From assembly GCA_016712525.1 (NCBI GenBank), contig JADJQX010000008.1:1361001-1425000 (forward strand): 64,000 bases of DNA, written 5' to 3'. Numbering within the stretch: the first letter of the stretch is position 1; each line of letters starts with the position of its first letter. Position numbers and translations under genes: made by a program. A model generated the notes under the pieces. It was given only the letters and a program-made list of their open reading frames with translations, did no database searches and was not told where the DNA came from. The stretch is from Myxococcales bacterium (GTDB lineage Bacteria > Myxococcota_A > Polyangia > Polyangiales > Polyangiaceae). This document shows, in pieces, positions 17,914 to 26,697 of this stretch.

Positions 17914-19731
17914 ATGAAGAAAGCCACCCCCATCTTCGCCCTCATGGTCGCCCTGTCGGCCTTCGTGAACCAAGCGGCGTGTGTGTCGATCCCCGAGGAG
18001 GGCATCCAGCCCGTGCTCGGGACGCGCGTCGAAGACTGGCGCGACGAGGTCATCTACCAGGTGCTCGTCGACAGATTCGCGAACGGCAGCGTCAACAACG
18101 ACTTCCAGGTGCGCCCGGGCGCCCTCGCGCGCTACCAAGGCGGCGACTGGCGCGGCATGATCGAGCACCTCGACTACATCGAGACGCTCGGGGTCACGAC
18201 GCTCTGGATCTCCCCCGTCGTGAAGAACGTCGAGACCGACGCGGACGTCGACGGGTACCACGGGTACTGGGCCCAGGACGTCACCCAGACGAACCCCCAC
18301 TTCGGTGACCTCGCCGATCTCCGCGCGCTCGTCGCCGAGGCCCACAAGCGCAAGCTCAAGGTCGTCCTCGACATCGTGACGAACCACATGGGGCAGGCGT
18401 TCTTCTACGACATGAACCTGAACGGGAAGGCAGACATCTACATCGGCGGCACCGGCACCACGTCGAAGGTCGAGCGCATCTCCGAGTTCGACCCCGACTG
18501 GGACCCGCGCGGCGTTCAGGCCTTCACGTCCCTCGGCAACGCGGGGCGCGCGCCCATCGTGTTCATCCAAGATCCGAGCATCAACCGCGTGACGCCCCAG
18601 CCCGGCATCTTGGGCCGGCTCGAGGGCTACCACGGGTTCGGGCGCATCCTGAACTACGACGACGACAAGCAGCGCCTCCTCGGAGACTTCCCCGGGGGCC
18701 TCAAGGACGTGAACACGGAGAACCCCGAGGTGCGCGACGCCATGGTCGACGCGTACGCCAAGTGGGTCGAGCTCACCGACCTCGACGGTTTCCGCATCGA
18801 TACGGTGAAGCACGTCGAGTACGAGTTCTGGGAAGACTTCGCCCCCCGCGTGCGCAAGCGCTTGGCCGAGAAGGGCAAGAAGAACTTCCTCATGTTCGGC
18901 GAGGCGTTCGACGGCAACGACAAGCTCCTCGGGAGCTACACGCTGCCGAAACGCCTCGACAGCGTCTTCTACTTTTCGCAACACTTTCAAGTATTTCGCG
19001 ACGTCTACCAGTACGCGAGCTCGCCCGATCAGAAGGGCACGAAGCAGATCGCCGACCTCTGGGCGGAGCGGCCGAAGAACTACGGCACCGAGCCCCAAGA
19101 GGGTGGCATCGGCATCGCCCCGACGAAGGCCCTCGTCAACTTCATCGACAACCACGACGTCGCGCGATTCCTCTTTTTCGCACGCGGCACCGAGGCCGAG
19201 AAACGCGAGGCGCTCCGCAACGCGCTCACCCTCGAGATGACCGAGGACGGCATCCCGTGCCTCTACTACGGCACCGAGCAAGACTTCGCGGGCGGCAACG
19301 ATCCGGCGAACCGCGAGGTGCTCTGGAACACGGGCTTCGCCACGACGGGGGAGACCTTCCTCCACTTTTCCAAGGTGGCCCGCATCCGCAAGTCGTACGT
19401 GGCGCTCCGCCGCGGCGACCAAAAGGTGCTCTTCTCGACGACGTCCACGGGCAACGAGCCCGACGCGGGCATGTTCGCGTTCGAGCGCACGGGCGGCGAC
19501 GCGGGCAACGCCTACGCGCTCGTCGTGGCCAACACGAACGCCAAGAAGGAGAGCGTGACCGAGGCGGGTGGAAAGGCCATGGAGACGAGCCTCGCCGCGG
19601 GCATCACGCTCGTCGACGTGCTCGATCCGGCGCAGCCCACGTTCACCGTCGCGGCCGACAAGACGTTGAAGGTGTCGGTCCCGGCGCAGCGCACGCGCAT
19701 CCTGATCCCGCAGGACCAGCTCGTGCGCTGA
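17914..19731 (+). CDS. Secreted alpha-amylase family (GH13) enzyme
   Basis: 605 residues. The signal peptide ends in QAAC (Cys23), so it may be a lipoprotein, although the lipobox is imperfect. The GH13 barrel carries all four conserved regions: VVLDIVTNHM (150-159), DGFRIDTVKH with nucleophile Asp296, LMFGEAF with acid/base Glu330, and FIDNHDVARF with Asp415. A C-terminal beta domain starts at about 500. The enzyme cleaves alpha-1,4 glucans outside the cytoplasm, feeding the porin encoded just upstream (55-bp gap). Exact specificity (amylase, pullulanase, maltogenic) is not resolved. Ends 54 bp before the convergent lipoprotein gene. Confidence 0.93.
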   Translation: MKKATPIFALMVALSAFVNQAACVSIPEEGIQPVLGTRVEDWRDEVIYQVLVDRFANGSVNNDFQVRPGALARYQGGDWRGMIEHLDYIETLGVTTLWISPVVKNVETDADVDGYHGYWAQDVTQTNPHFGDLADLRALVAEAHKRKLKVVLDIVTNHMGQAFFYDMNLNGKADIYIGGTGTTSKVERISEFDPDWDPRGVQAFTSLGNAGRAPIVFIQDPSINRVTPQPGILGRLEGYHGFGRILNYDDDKQRLLGDFPGGLKDVNTENPEVRDAMVDAYAKWVELTDLDGFRIDTVKHVEYEFWEDFAPRVRKRLAEKGKKNFLMFGEAFDGNDKLLGSYTLPKRLDSVFYFSQHFQVFRDVYQYASSPDQKGTKQIADLWAERPKNYGTEPQEGGIGIAPTKALVNFIDNHDVARFLFFARGTEAEKREALRNALTLEMTEDGIPCLYYGTEQDFAGGNDPANREVLWNTGFATTGETFLHFSKVARIRKSYVALRRGDQKVLFSTTSTGNEPDAGMFAFERTGGDAGNAYALVVANTNAKKESVTEAGGKAMETSLAAGITLVDVLDPAQPTFTVAADKTLKVSVPAQRTRILIPQDQLVR

Positions 19732-19785
19732 CGCCGAGGACGCGCCCGCTCCTTCGACCCGCTCCGTCGAGGGGGTGCAGCGCGG

Positions 19786-21249
19786 TCAGCGATCGAAGCG
19801 CGTGGCGTAGTAGACACCGGACGCGGTCGCGTAGGCGATGTGGGGGCGACCGCCGCCGTCGACCGTCATGGCCACGGCTACGTCGTTCGGCTCTTGGCAG
19901 TCGAGATCGGCGGCGACGAGGTCCTCGAGCCAACGCACGACGCCGGCCTTCCGGGTCTGCCGTGAGTAGAGGATCGTGCATTTGGTGGCCGACGTGGGCC
20001 TCACGTGGACGAGGTGAAGGAGCCCCAAGCCGTCGGCGCCGAGGGCGAGCGCGTACTGCGGGGACGTCGGATCCGGCGAGAGAATGCCCTGATCACGAAT
20101 GTCGTACGTCGGCGTGTCGGACTCGGACACGAACGTGGCGATGCGGAGCTCGGCGGTCGTGGCCGAGAACTTTCGCGCGTAGTAGGCGACGTGTTTCGTC
20201 TGCCCCACCATGACGAAGTCGACCGAGTAGCCGGACATCCCGTCGAGCGTGTTGTTGTCGACCGTCTTCGGCATGCGCCAGAGGCCCCCCGCGAGCTCGA
20301 TGAAACGAGGCACGGCACTCGAAAAGGTCTGCGACAAGTGGTAGACCCCGCGCGCCGCGCCCGTCGGGTCGAAGCGGATCACGTGCTGGCCGTTCCCGGA
20401 AACGCCGTCGCGGGCGAAGCTCCCTTGCATCGTCGCCGGGGTCCCGAACGTCTGCGTCGCGTCGGGGCGGAGGTACGAGTCGATCTTGCCGGGAACCGTG
20501 GCCGTGGGCGGGGTGTAGACCGTCGCGAGCACGTCGGAGTTGGCGGGCGACACGGCGAGGCCGAGCCTGGTGTTGTAGCCAACGGACGCGAGCTGCTGCT
20601 CGGCGGTGAACGTGTTGTTCGCCGGGAGCCTCCGGTACATCACCGGCCCGCCGGCCATCCCCGAGTCGCGCTGGTAGACGAGATGGAAGGTGTCGTCGTT
20701 GCCCGACGCGATGCGCACGCCGGCCCCGACGTTCTCGAAGTTGAGCGGGTCGATCTTGACGAGCTGGCTCGCGAACGTCGCCGTCGTGGGGGTGAACGTA
20801 CGAATGCGCAGCGTTCCCTCCTCGGGGCCCGTCTCGCCGTTCACGGCGACGCCGACACGGCCGTTCGAGGCACGAGCGATCGAGAGAGCGCGCGCGAAGT
20901 ACGGGAGCCCTCCGGTCGCCCAGCCCTCGAGCAGGAACACGCGGCGATCGGCGCAGCCCGGGGTGATCTTGGTCGTGCGGCTCCACGCGTCCTGCGCCGC
21001 GCCGACACAAGCCACGTCGGCAGGCGAGTCGGTCGACCCCGTGTCGGCAGCGTCGGGGCGGCTCGTGTCGGGCTTCGCGCCGTCGGGCAAGGGGGCCACG
21101 GCGCCGTCCTCGAGGATCGCCCCGTCGGGAGGCGCTTCACCGTCGGGTAGCGCGGCGTCAGGCTCGGGATCGGCTTGGCGAAGCCCAGAGCACGCGACGA
21201 AGGACACGGCTACGAAGGACGCGAGCGCCCCAAGACCAAGATAACGCAT
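19786..21249 (-). CDS. Lipoprotein, possibly beta-propeller
   Basis: 487 residues. The lipobox FVAC gives Cys20. Residues about 21-75 are a low-complexity linker rich in Pro, Asp and Gly (PDGEAPPDGA), typical of this genome's surface lipoproteins. The remainder is beta-rich with repeats of the kind found in exo-sialidase or propeller folds, for example FHLVYQRDSG, RGVYHLSQTF, HVAYYARKFS and PHIAYATASGVYY. These recurring HxxY/AYxxxS strands suggest blades. Exported and lipid-anchored. No catalytic motif recognised; function unknown. The gene lies alone, convergent with the amylase. Confidence 0.8.
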   Translation of the reverse strand: MRYLGLGALASFVAVSFVACSGLRQADPEPDAALPDGEAPPDGAILEDGAVAPLPDGAKPDTSRPDAADTGSTDSPADVACVGAAQDAWSRTTKITPGCADRRVFLLEGWATGGLPYFARALSIARASNGRVGVAVNGETGPEEGTLRIRTFTPTTATFASQLVKIDPLNFENVGAGVRIASGNDDTFHLVYQRDSGMAGGPVMYRRLPANNTFTAEQQLASVGYNTRLGLAVSPANSDVLATVYTPPTATVPGKIDSYLRPDATQTFGTPATMQGSFARDGVSGNGQHVIRFDPTGAARGVYHLSQTFSSAVPRFIELAGGLWRMPKTVDNNTLDGMSGYSVDFVMVGQTKHVAYYARKFSATTAELRIATFVSESDTPTYDIRDQGILSPDPTSPQYALALGADGLGLLHLVHVRPTSATKCTILYSRQTRKAGVVRWLEDLVAADLDCQEPNDVAVAMTVDGGGRPHIAYATASGVYYATRFDR

Positions 21250-21674
21250 GAGAAAGATCTACCAGACGAGCCGACAGGGCGCCGCCGATCCGCGTGTCAC
21301 GGCGCGGTCCCACTTGCCCACCATGGCTCACCACGCCTCGAGCGAAAGGCCCCCGTTTTTCACCCGCCGCGCCGGGACGACCACTGCAAAGCGTCGTTTA
21401 TGCTTCGACTTTTCGCACTTTCGATTTCGGCAACTTTGGGTCTCGTCCTCATGCTCGGGGCCTGCAGCAGCGACCTAGCTGCCCGTTGATTTTCTCCCAT
21501 CCCCCGTCGGGGACTTCCAAGGGTCGTCGGCCGCACGCCGCCGCATCCCAACCGCCTTCGTTGCGACCCTGCGGTGCGTCCCCCGTCGGGACGGCGACGG
21601 GGGGGCTTCGCTCGTTTGGCAGACCGGCAAGTAGACGCCTCTACGGACGTGCTGGAGCCGAGCCGCCGCGCGTC
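21250..21674. other. Intergenic region between two minus-strand lipoprotein genes
   Basis: Contains the micro-lipoprotein ORF at 21400-21489 on the plus strand. The remainder is GC-rich, with two CCCCGTCGGG(A/G) stretches at about 21504-21514 and 21580-21590 and no other recognisable element. Confidence 0.4.
21400..21489 (+). CDS. Micro-lipoprotein, 29 residues
   Basis: A 29-codon ORF begins ATG CTT CGA at 21400 and ends TGA at 21489. Almost the entire product is a textbook lipoprotein signal: two Arg/Leu residues, a hydrophobic core, and the lipobox LGAC at Cys22, leaving a mature peptide of eight residues (CSSDLAAR). Small lipoproteins of this kind include entericidins and colicin-release proteins, but both are longer. 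It could equally be the 5' remnant of a longer lipoprotein gene. No strong Shine-Dalgarno is seen. The chance that signal and lipobox occur together at random is low, but expression is unproven. Confidence 0.4.
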   Translation: MLRLFALSISATLGLVLMLGACSSDLAAR

Positions 21675-22775
21675 TCACCGGCGGCGGCTCGCGACCCACA
21701 TGTGGAAGACGGGGGCGCCGCCGTCGGGCCGAGGGCGCCCTGGGAGAGGACGCGACGTGGCGAAATAGAGGCGGCAGTGATCGTCGGACACCCAGCTCGG
21801 GTACTCGTCGTCCTCCGACGAGAGCTCGGGGACGCGCACGGACTTGCCGAACCCGTCTTGGGTCGTCGTGCGCCTCGAGAGAAAGATGTCGTTCTGGACG
21901 CCGTCGGCGGCGAGGCGGTTGTGGTAGAGGAACCGCTCGTCGAGCGTGACGACGGGCGCATTTTCGTCGGTCGGGCTGTTCACGCCCTCCACGTTCCGAA
22001 TGTCGGTGACCACACCCGCCGCGTTGATCTCGGCGACCCACACGTCGAGCTGCCCCTTCCCCGGCCGGCTCACCGAGGCGAAGTAGAGAGAGCGCCCGCT
22101 CGGGTGCAGGTACGGCGCGGCCTCGGGACCGTCGACGTCGAAGAGCGACTGGAGGCGAGGCTTGTCGAAGTCGGCGGCGACGTTCACGCGGCTCGCGGAC
22201 CAAATACGCGCGCCCTCTTCGCGGTACACGCCGGCGTCGTCCGGCACGCGGGAGCGCGACGACTCGAAGAACATGAGCTTCCCGTCGGCGCTCAGGGTGG
22301 GCCAAAACTCGGACGTGAGGGGCTCGTTCACCACCGCGAGCGGCCCGTTCACGCGAAAGGGGGACGTCGTGTCGGGGCGCGTGACCGTGTAGATGTCGGT
22401 GAAGCTCGGCGGCACACCGCGGGAGACGAACATCGTGAGCTCGTCGGGAGAGAGGCGCGCCGAGATGACCGGCTCGCTCTCGAGGCCCGCGACGGGGACG
22501 GGCGCGTCCCACGGCAAGGCCTCGCAGGGCGCGGGGGCGTCGGGAGGCGCATCGGCCGTGACATCGGGGGTCGCGTCGGGAGCCGCGTCGGGAGAGGCCG
22601 CGTCGGCGCGAGGTACGCACAGGTGGGCGCGGGGTTCGCACACGCGGTCCGAGGGGCAGTCTCCGTCCGACGTGCAGTTCTCGAGCGACGAGAAGGCGTT
22701 GCACATGGGCAGCGCCGCGATGACCGAGGCCAGCGCGAGCGTGGAGAGCACATGTTTCGCCGAACGAACCACCAC
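21675..22775 (-). CDS. Exported protein with PD40-like (WD40-type) repeats
   Basis: 366 residues from GTG at 22775. The N-terminal signal ends near ALPMC; Met at -1 is unusual for a lipobox, so cleavage type is uncertain. Residues about 30-50 have a Cys cluster (CTSDGDCPSDRVCEP), then a linker of Pro/Asp/Ala repeats. The C-terminal part has strands of the PD40/TolB-propeller type: ARLSPDELTMFVSRG, PTLSADGKLMFFESSR, PYLHPSGRSLYFAS and DDHCRLYFATSRP. Such proteins bind peptidoglycan or other surface partners. Function unknown. Upstream (22776-22883) is the end of the kinase gene on the same strand. Confidence 0.82.
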   Translation of the reverse strand: MVVRSAKHVLSTLALASVIAALPMCNAFSSLENCTSDGDCPSDRVCEPRAHLCVPRADAASPDAAPDATPDVTADAPPDAPAPCEALPWDAPVPVAGLESEPVISARLSPDELTMFVSRGVPPSFTDIYTVTRPDTTSPFRVNGPLAVVNEPLTSEFWPTLSADGKLMFFESSRSRVPDDAGVYREEGARIWSASRVNVAADFDKPRLQSLFDVDGPEAAPYLHPSGRSLYFASVSRPGKGQLDVWVAEINAAGVVTDIRNVEGVNSPTDENAPVVTLDERFLYHNRLAADGVQNDIFLSRRTTTQDGFGKSVRVPELSSEDDEYPSWVSDDHCRLYFATSRPLPGRPRPDGGAPVFHMWVASRRR

Positions 22776-22883
22776 GATGAACGGGCCCCCGAGCGCTGGG
22801 ATCTCTCACGCCTACAGGCAAGGGCCTGCGCCTCCGAGAGAATAGGGCATCCTCACCGAGCCACGCGACCTCGTTCGTGAGGG

Positions 22884-24173
22884 CTACTTGCCGAAGAGCA
22901 GCTCAGGGGCGGCGGAGGGAGCGGCCGTCGACGTGGCCTTGGGGGCGACCTCGACGATCGACGGGGTAGGACGGGAGACGTGCGCGGCCGGGTGGGCCGA
23001 GCCGCGCGGAGCGATCGACGCGGCGGAGGGCTGCGGGGAGGCCGACCCGACCGGGCTCGACGCGACGGGCGCGGACGAGACAGCGGAGCCCGGCACGGAC
23101 GAAACGTCGGGACCTGCGGACGGCTCGCTCGTGGCGAGCCCCGGAGGCGAGGGCGCGCGCGCGTGACGAAGACCGAGCCCCACGGCCGCGAGCAGGACGA
23201 GCGCGCCGAGCCCGAGCCCGAGCGGCAGTCCACGCGGGGCCGAGCCCCCCTCGAGCAGACGGAGCGCTTCACCTGCACTCTGCACACGTTCGTGCGGGGC
23301 GAGCGCGAGCGCCCGGGAGAGGAGGCGCCGGTACGAAGGGGAGAGCTTACGAAAGGGCTCGGTGGCGCTCAGCTTGAAGCTCACCCCGGTGAGGACGCGG
23401 TAGGCCACGACACCGAACGAGTACACGTCCGAGGCGAAGGTGGCGGGCTCTCCCCTCGCCTGCTCGGGCGACCACGTGGCCGGGGTGCCGATGAGGCGCG
23501 CGCGGCTCTCCTCTTCGCTCGCGAGGCGGGCGAGCCCGAAATCGGTCAGCACCACCCTCCCGCTCGGGTCGACCAGGACGTTCTGCGGCTTCAGATCGCG
23601 GTGCACGATGCCCGCCTCGTGCGCCGCCGCGAGGCCCTTCAAGATCTCGCGCACGATGCGATCGCCCTCGGGCAGAGGCTCGCCCTCGTGCGCGGCGAGG
23701 AGGTCTCCGAGGGTGCGCCCGTCGACCAGCTCCATGGTGAGGTAGGCGGCGCCGTCGGCCACGCCGGCGTCGAACACCCGGCATACGTTGGGGTGGCTGA
23801 TTCGGCGGGCGAGCAAGAGCTCCTGAGCGACCTTCTCGCCGAGGCCCCGAAAGACCTTGAGGGCGACGCGCTCCCCGAGGCGCCGGTCGAGCGCGACGTA
23901 CACCGTAGCGCTCGCGCCACGCCCGAGCACCCGCTCGGGGGCGTATCGACCATCGATAAGCGCTGGAATCTCTTCGCTTTTCAGGTCCGCATCGGCGGGC
24001 TCTGCGTCGGCGTTCGAGGCCCCGAGGGAAGCCGCTCCCGCGCGGCAGACCGAGCACACGACGAGGTGCGCCCGGATGGCCTCGGCGCGCGACGAGGCGA
24101 CCTTGCCTTCGAGGTACCGATGCAGGGACTCTTCGTCGGGGCACTCGAGGGTCGACTCGCGTTCCGCGCGCAC
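22884..24173 (-). CDS. Zinc-finger (zf-HC2)-Ser/Thr protein kinase, membrane-anchored
   Basis: 429 residues from a GTG at 24173; the in-frame extension beyond it is antisense to the sigma gene. Residues 11-43 form an anti-sigma-type zinc finger with Cys11 and H36-x3-C40-x2-C43. The kinase domain (about 77-310) has the P-loop LGRGASATVY, Lys106, Glu118, HRDLKPQN (Asp193, Asn198) and DFG (Asp211). One membrane helix follows at about 318-337, then a Ser/Ala/Pro-rich outer segment. The divergent gene is a sigma factor, which suggests the finger restrains that factor and the kinase relays a signal across the membrane. Both start codons lie within 113 bp, so they probably share control. Function as an anti-sigma factor is inference. 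Confidence 0.9.
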   Translation of the reverse strand: MRAERESTLECPDEESLHRYLEGKVASSRAEAIRAHLVVCSVCRAGAASLGASNADAEPADADLKSEEIPALIDGRYAPERVLGRGASATVYVALDRRLGERVALKVFRGLGEKVAQELLLARRISHPNVCRVFDAGVADGAAYLTMELVDGRTLGDLLAAHEGEPLPEGDRIVREILKGLAAAHEAGIVHRDLKPQNVLVDPSGRVVLTDFGLARLASEEESRARLIGTPATWSPEQARGEPATFASDVYSFGVVAYRVLTGVSFKLSATEPFRKLSPSYRRLLSRALALAPHERVQSAGEALRLLEGGSAPRGLPLGLGLGALVLLAAVGLGLRHARAPSPPGLATSEPSAGPDVSSVPGSAVSSAPVASSPVGSASPQPSAASIAPRGSAHPAAHVSRPTPSIVEVAPKATSTAAPSAAPELLFGK

Positions 24174-24285
24174 CTCCTCAGGGTAGCAAACAATGGGCGT
24201 GGCGCGCGAAACGCGAAACGCCGAGGCGGGCTGCGCGATAGGACGCCGAGGAGCCGAGGGGGGTGGTAGCCTCGGGGATCGAGCG

Positions 24286-25149
24286 ATGGGACTTCGCGAG
24301 GCATTTCTCTCCGCCGTGCCCGAGGGGGCGAGACGCGAGCTCGACACGCCCGAGCTCGCGGCGACCCTGTCTCGCTTGTGGAAGGAAGGCCAAGCGGCCC
24401 ACCCGACCTTCACCGTCGATGCCGAGCGTTTTGCCCGCGAGCTGGGCGCCCGTCGAGCCGAACGTGAGCTCGATCTCGGGGAGATCGTCGCGGGAGACTT
24501 CACCCTCGCCCTCGCCGCTCTGGCTGGCGACCGAGGCGCGATACGCACCTTCGAGGCGACGGTCATGGCGCCGCTCACCCGCAAGCTCGGGAGCCTCACA
24601 CGTGACGCCGATGTGGTCGACCTCACGGTGCGGACGGTGCGCGAGTCGATGTTCGTGGGCACGGAGCGGCGGCGGCCCAAGCTCGCCATGTACACGGGGC
24701 AGGTGCCGCTCGGCGCCTTCGTGCTGCTCGTGGGCAAACGCGAGCTCGCGAGCCTCGCCCGAAAGCGCCCGCGCGAGGTCCCCGTCGGCGACGCCGAGGC
24801 GCTCGACGGGAAAGACCCTCATCACGATCCCGAGCTCGAGACGCTGCTCCACGCGCATCGCGGCGCCTTCGAGCAGGTGGTGCTCCGCGTGATGGCGCGG
24901 CTCCCACAAGAAGAGCGGGATCTTCTCCGGTGGAACGTCAAGGAGGGCGCCTCGATCGACACCATCGCGCCGCGCCTCGGCGTGAACCGAGCCACCGTGG
25001 CTCGGAGGCTCGCCCGCGTCCGCGAGAAGCTCTCGGAAGAGGTGCGCGAGGAGCTGCGCTCGCGTCTCCGGCTTGGCACGCAGACCTTCGACAGCCTCTG
25101 CCACAAGATGATGCCCGAGCTCGACGTGTCGCTGTCCAAGGTCCTATGA
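24286..25149 (+). CDS. RNA polymerase sigma-70 family factor (myxobacterial type)
   Basis: 287 residues from ATG at 24286, chosen because the in-frame extension to 24193 lies inside the divergent control region. The protein is short of sigma region 2 landmarks but has region 4: LPQEERDLLRWNVKEGASI followed by DTIAPRLGVNRATVARRLAR, a helix-turn-helix that contacts the -35 box. Length and the N-terminal divergence match the myxobacterial Sig-70 (gmx1-like) family rather than a classic ECF factor. It would direct RNA polymerase to a small regulon. The downstream TPR-PEGA gene overlaps its stop (ATGA), so they are co-translated, and the zinc-finger kinase gene is divergent. Confidence 0.85.
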   Translation: MGLREAFLSAVPEGARRELDTPELAATLSRLWKEGQAAHPTFTVDAERFARELGARRAERELDLGEIVAGDFTLALAALAGDRGAIRTFEATVMAPLTRKLGSLTRDADVVDLTVRTVRESMFVGTERRRPKLAMYTGQVPLGAFVLLVGKRELASLARKRPREVPVGDAEALDGKDPHHDPELETLLHAHRGAFEQVVLRVMARLPQEERDLLRWNVKEGASIDTIAPRLGVNRATVARRLARVREKLSEEVREELRSRLRLGTQTFDSLCHKMMPELDVSLSKVL

Positions 25150-26084
25150 AGCCGATAGCCCGCCTCGTCTCGCCGTGTGTGCTGGCGTTCGTGCTCGCGG
25201 CGCTCCCGCTCGCCGCACCCTCGCGCGCACACGCCGACGAGCCCGCTCGACGCGCGCAGCCCTCCGAGGAGGCCGAGGCGCGCGAGGCCATGCAGCGAGG
25301 AATCCTTCTCTTCGGCAAGGGAGACGCCGAGGGTGCGCTCCGCGAGTACGAGCGGGCGATGCGGCTCGTGCCGGCAGCCAACCTCCCCTACCGGTACGCG
25401 GCCGAGGCCAAGCTCTCGCTCGGGCGCGTGAGAGAGGCCATCGCCGACCTCAAAACGTACCTCGAGAAGAACCCGCAGGTGTCCGACGCGGCCGCGGTGT
25501 CGGCGCGCATCGCCGAGCTCGAGGCGCGTGCGTCTCGAGGGGACCTCGCGATCTCCGCCACCGTCGAAGGAGCAACGGCCGCCGTCGATCACGAGCCGAA
25601 GGTCCGTCTTCCACACACGATGGCGCTCACGGCCGGGGACCACGTGGTCGTCGTCGAGAAGACCGGGTACGTCACGGTGGAGCAGAAGGTGCGCGTCACG
25701 GCGGGCACCCGCGACACGCTGGTGGTGTCGCTCGTCCCCGTGGCCGAGCGCCCCGCGCCAAGCCCCGAGGCCCCCGTGCGCACGGCGTGGCCCGTCGTGG
25801 GCATCACCGCGCTCGCTGTGGGAGGCGCGACGCTCCTCGCGGGTGGGCTCGTCGACGTCACGGCCCTCGGCGCGAAACGCGACGAGCTCACGCGCGCCGC
25901 CGACGCGGGAGATCCGAGGCTCGTCGAGATCCAAGACGAGGCCCGCTCGCTGCGGACGGGCGTGCAGATCACCTACGCGGTGGGCCTCGTCACCGTCGCG
26001 GCCGGCGCGGCGATTTGGCTCTTCGCCCCGCGCACCCGCACGCGCGCGGAGGCCCTCGCGCGCCCATTCACGGTGGTCTTCTGA
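25146..26084 (+). CDS. TPR and PEGA domain membrane protein
   Basis: 312 residues from ATG at 25146, overlapping the sigma stop codon by four bases (ATGA). A signal peptide ends near SRAHA. Residues about 40-115 form TPR units (MQRGILLFGKGDAEGALREY, AEAKLSLGRVREAIADLKTY). A PEGA-like module at about 125-190 follows (GDHVVVVEKTGYVTVEQKVR). Two membrane helices are near residues 205-228 and 268-288. Exported, with the TPR and PEGA outside. This layout recurs beside myxobacterial kinase and sigma genes, suggesting a sensor or scaffold for the pathway. Role is inferred from context. Confidence 0.85.
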   Translation: MKPIARLVSPCVLAFVLAALPLAAPSRAHADEPARRAQPSEEAEAREAMQRGILLFGKGDAEGALREYERAMRLVPAANLPYRYAAEAKLSLGRVREAIADLKTYLEKNPQVSDAAAVSARIAELEARASRGDLAISATVEGATAAVDHEPKVRLPHTMALTAGDHVVVVEKTGYVTVEQKVRVTAGTRDTLVVSLVPVAERPAPSPEAPVRTAWPVVGITALAVGGATLLAGGLVDVTALGAKRDELTRAADAGDPRLVEIQDEARSLRTGVQITYAVGLVTVAAGAAIWLFAPRTRTRAEALARPFTVVF

Positions 26085-26157
26085 CGGCATCGGAGGCCGA
26101 CGACGAACCGTGGGTCAGCCTCTTCCTATCCAAGGCGCTCGCGGCACGCGCTCGCGC

Positions 26158-26367
26158 TCAGAGGTATCCGCGTACGCCGCCAAACGCGAGACGTGACGTC
26201 AAGACGACGGTCACGGTCATGCCGACGTAGAAGAAGTCTTTCGAGAGGATGCCGCGGCTCTCCAAAAAGAAGCAAAGTCCTCCACCAACGACGAGCACCG
26301 CAGCCGCCGCGCCGAACAGCACCTTTCGGGCCGTGTCGCTGGGTTCGGGGGAGTAGCTACCGTTCAT
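26158..26367 (-). CDS. Small two-helix membrane protein
   Basis: 69 residues from ATG at 26367. The N-terminus is polar (MNGSYSPEPSDTARK), then a helix (VLFGAAAAVLVVGGGLCFFL) and a second (FFYVGMTVTVVLTSRLAF). GGGGAG lies about ten bases upstream. No family recognised. The long upstream extension in the same frame is shadow sequence. It opens away from the region with the palindromic repeats. Confidence 0.5.
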   Translation of the reverse strand: MNGSYSPEPSDTARKVLFGAAAAVLVVGGGLCFFLESRGILSKDFFYVGMTVTVVLTSRLAFGGVRGYL

Positions 26368-26697
26368 CTTCTTGGCTCCCCACGGTACCGTGAAGAAGGC
26401 CCAGTGTCGCCGAGGAAGACCTCGCGAGCCGCACGGCGGGGGCCCGCCTTTCGCCCCACGCCACGGCCTCACGCTCGCCGCCCCACGCCCTCGCGTCTCC
26501 CGCTCGCGTGGGTCCTCGAGCCAACTCCAGGCGCCTGGAGTTGGCGCTAGTTGGCGCTCCAGGCGCCTGGAGTTGGGCCTCGCGCACGGTTCACGCAGCC
26601 AAAAACAAGCCACTTCGTGGAGGAGCCCTCCGGCGATTTGCAGCGGCACCCGCCGCGTTTTGTTCTCGCGTGCGCGGTTTCGGGGTATGCGGCCCTG
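26368..26697. other. Divergent intergenic region with palindrome doublet
   Basis: Sits between the small membrane protein (minus) and the hypothetical gene at 26698 (plus). It carries the doublet palindrome at 26521-26572. The rest is GC-rich and shows no ORF with convincing codon use. Confidence 0.5.
26521..26572. repeat. Doublet of CCAGGCGCCTGG palindromes (locus A)
   Basis: First copy is a perfect 24-bp palindrome at 26521-26544, second a perfect 16-bp palindrome at 26557-26572; both share the 14-bp core TCCAGGCGCCTGGA. Their centres are 32 bp apart. The same core occurs as a doublet at 53236-53276. Confidence 0.85.

Noticed and set aside
24174..24737. Extension of the zinc-finger kinase to a start at 24737
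   Set aside because: The added residues are Ser/Arg-rich and lie antisense to the sigma gene; the GTG at 24173 fits the zinc finger start.
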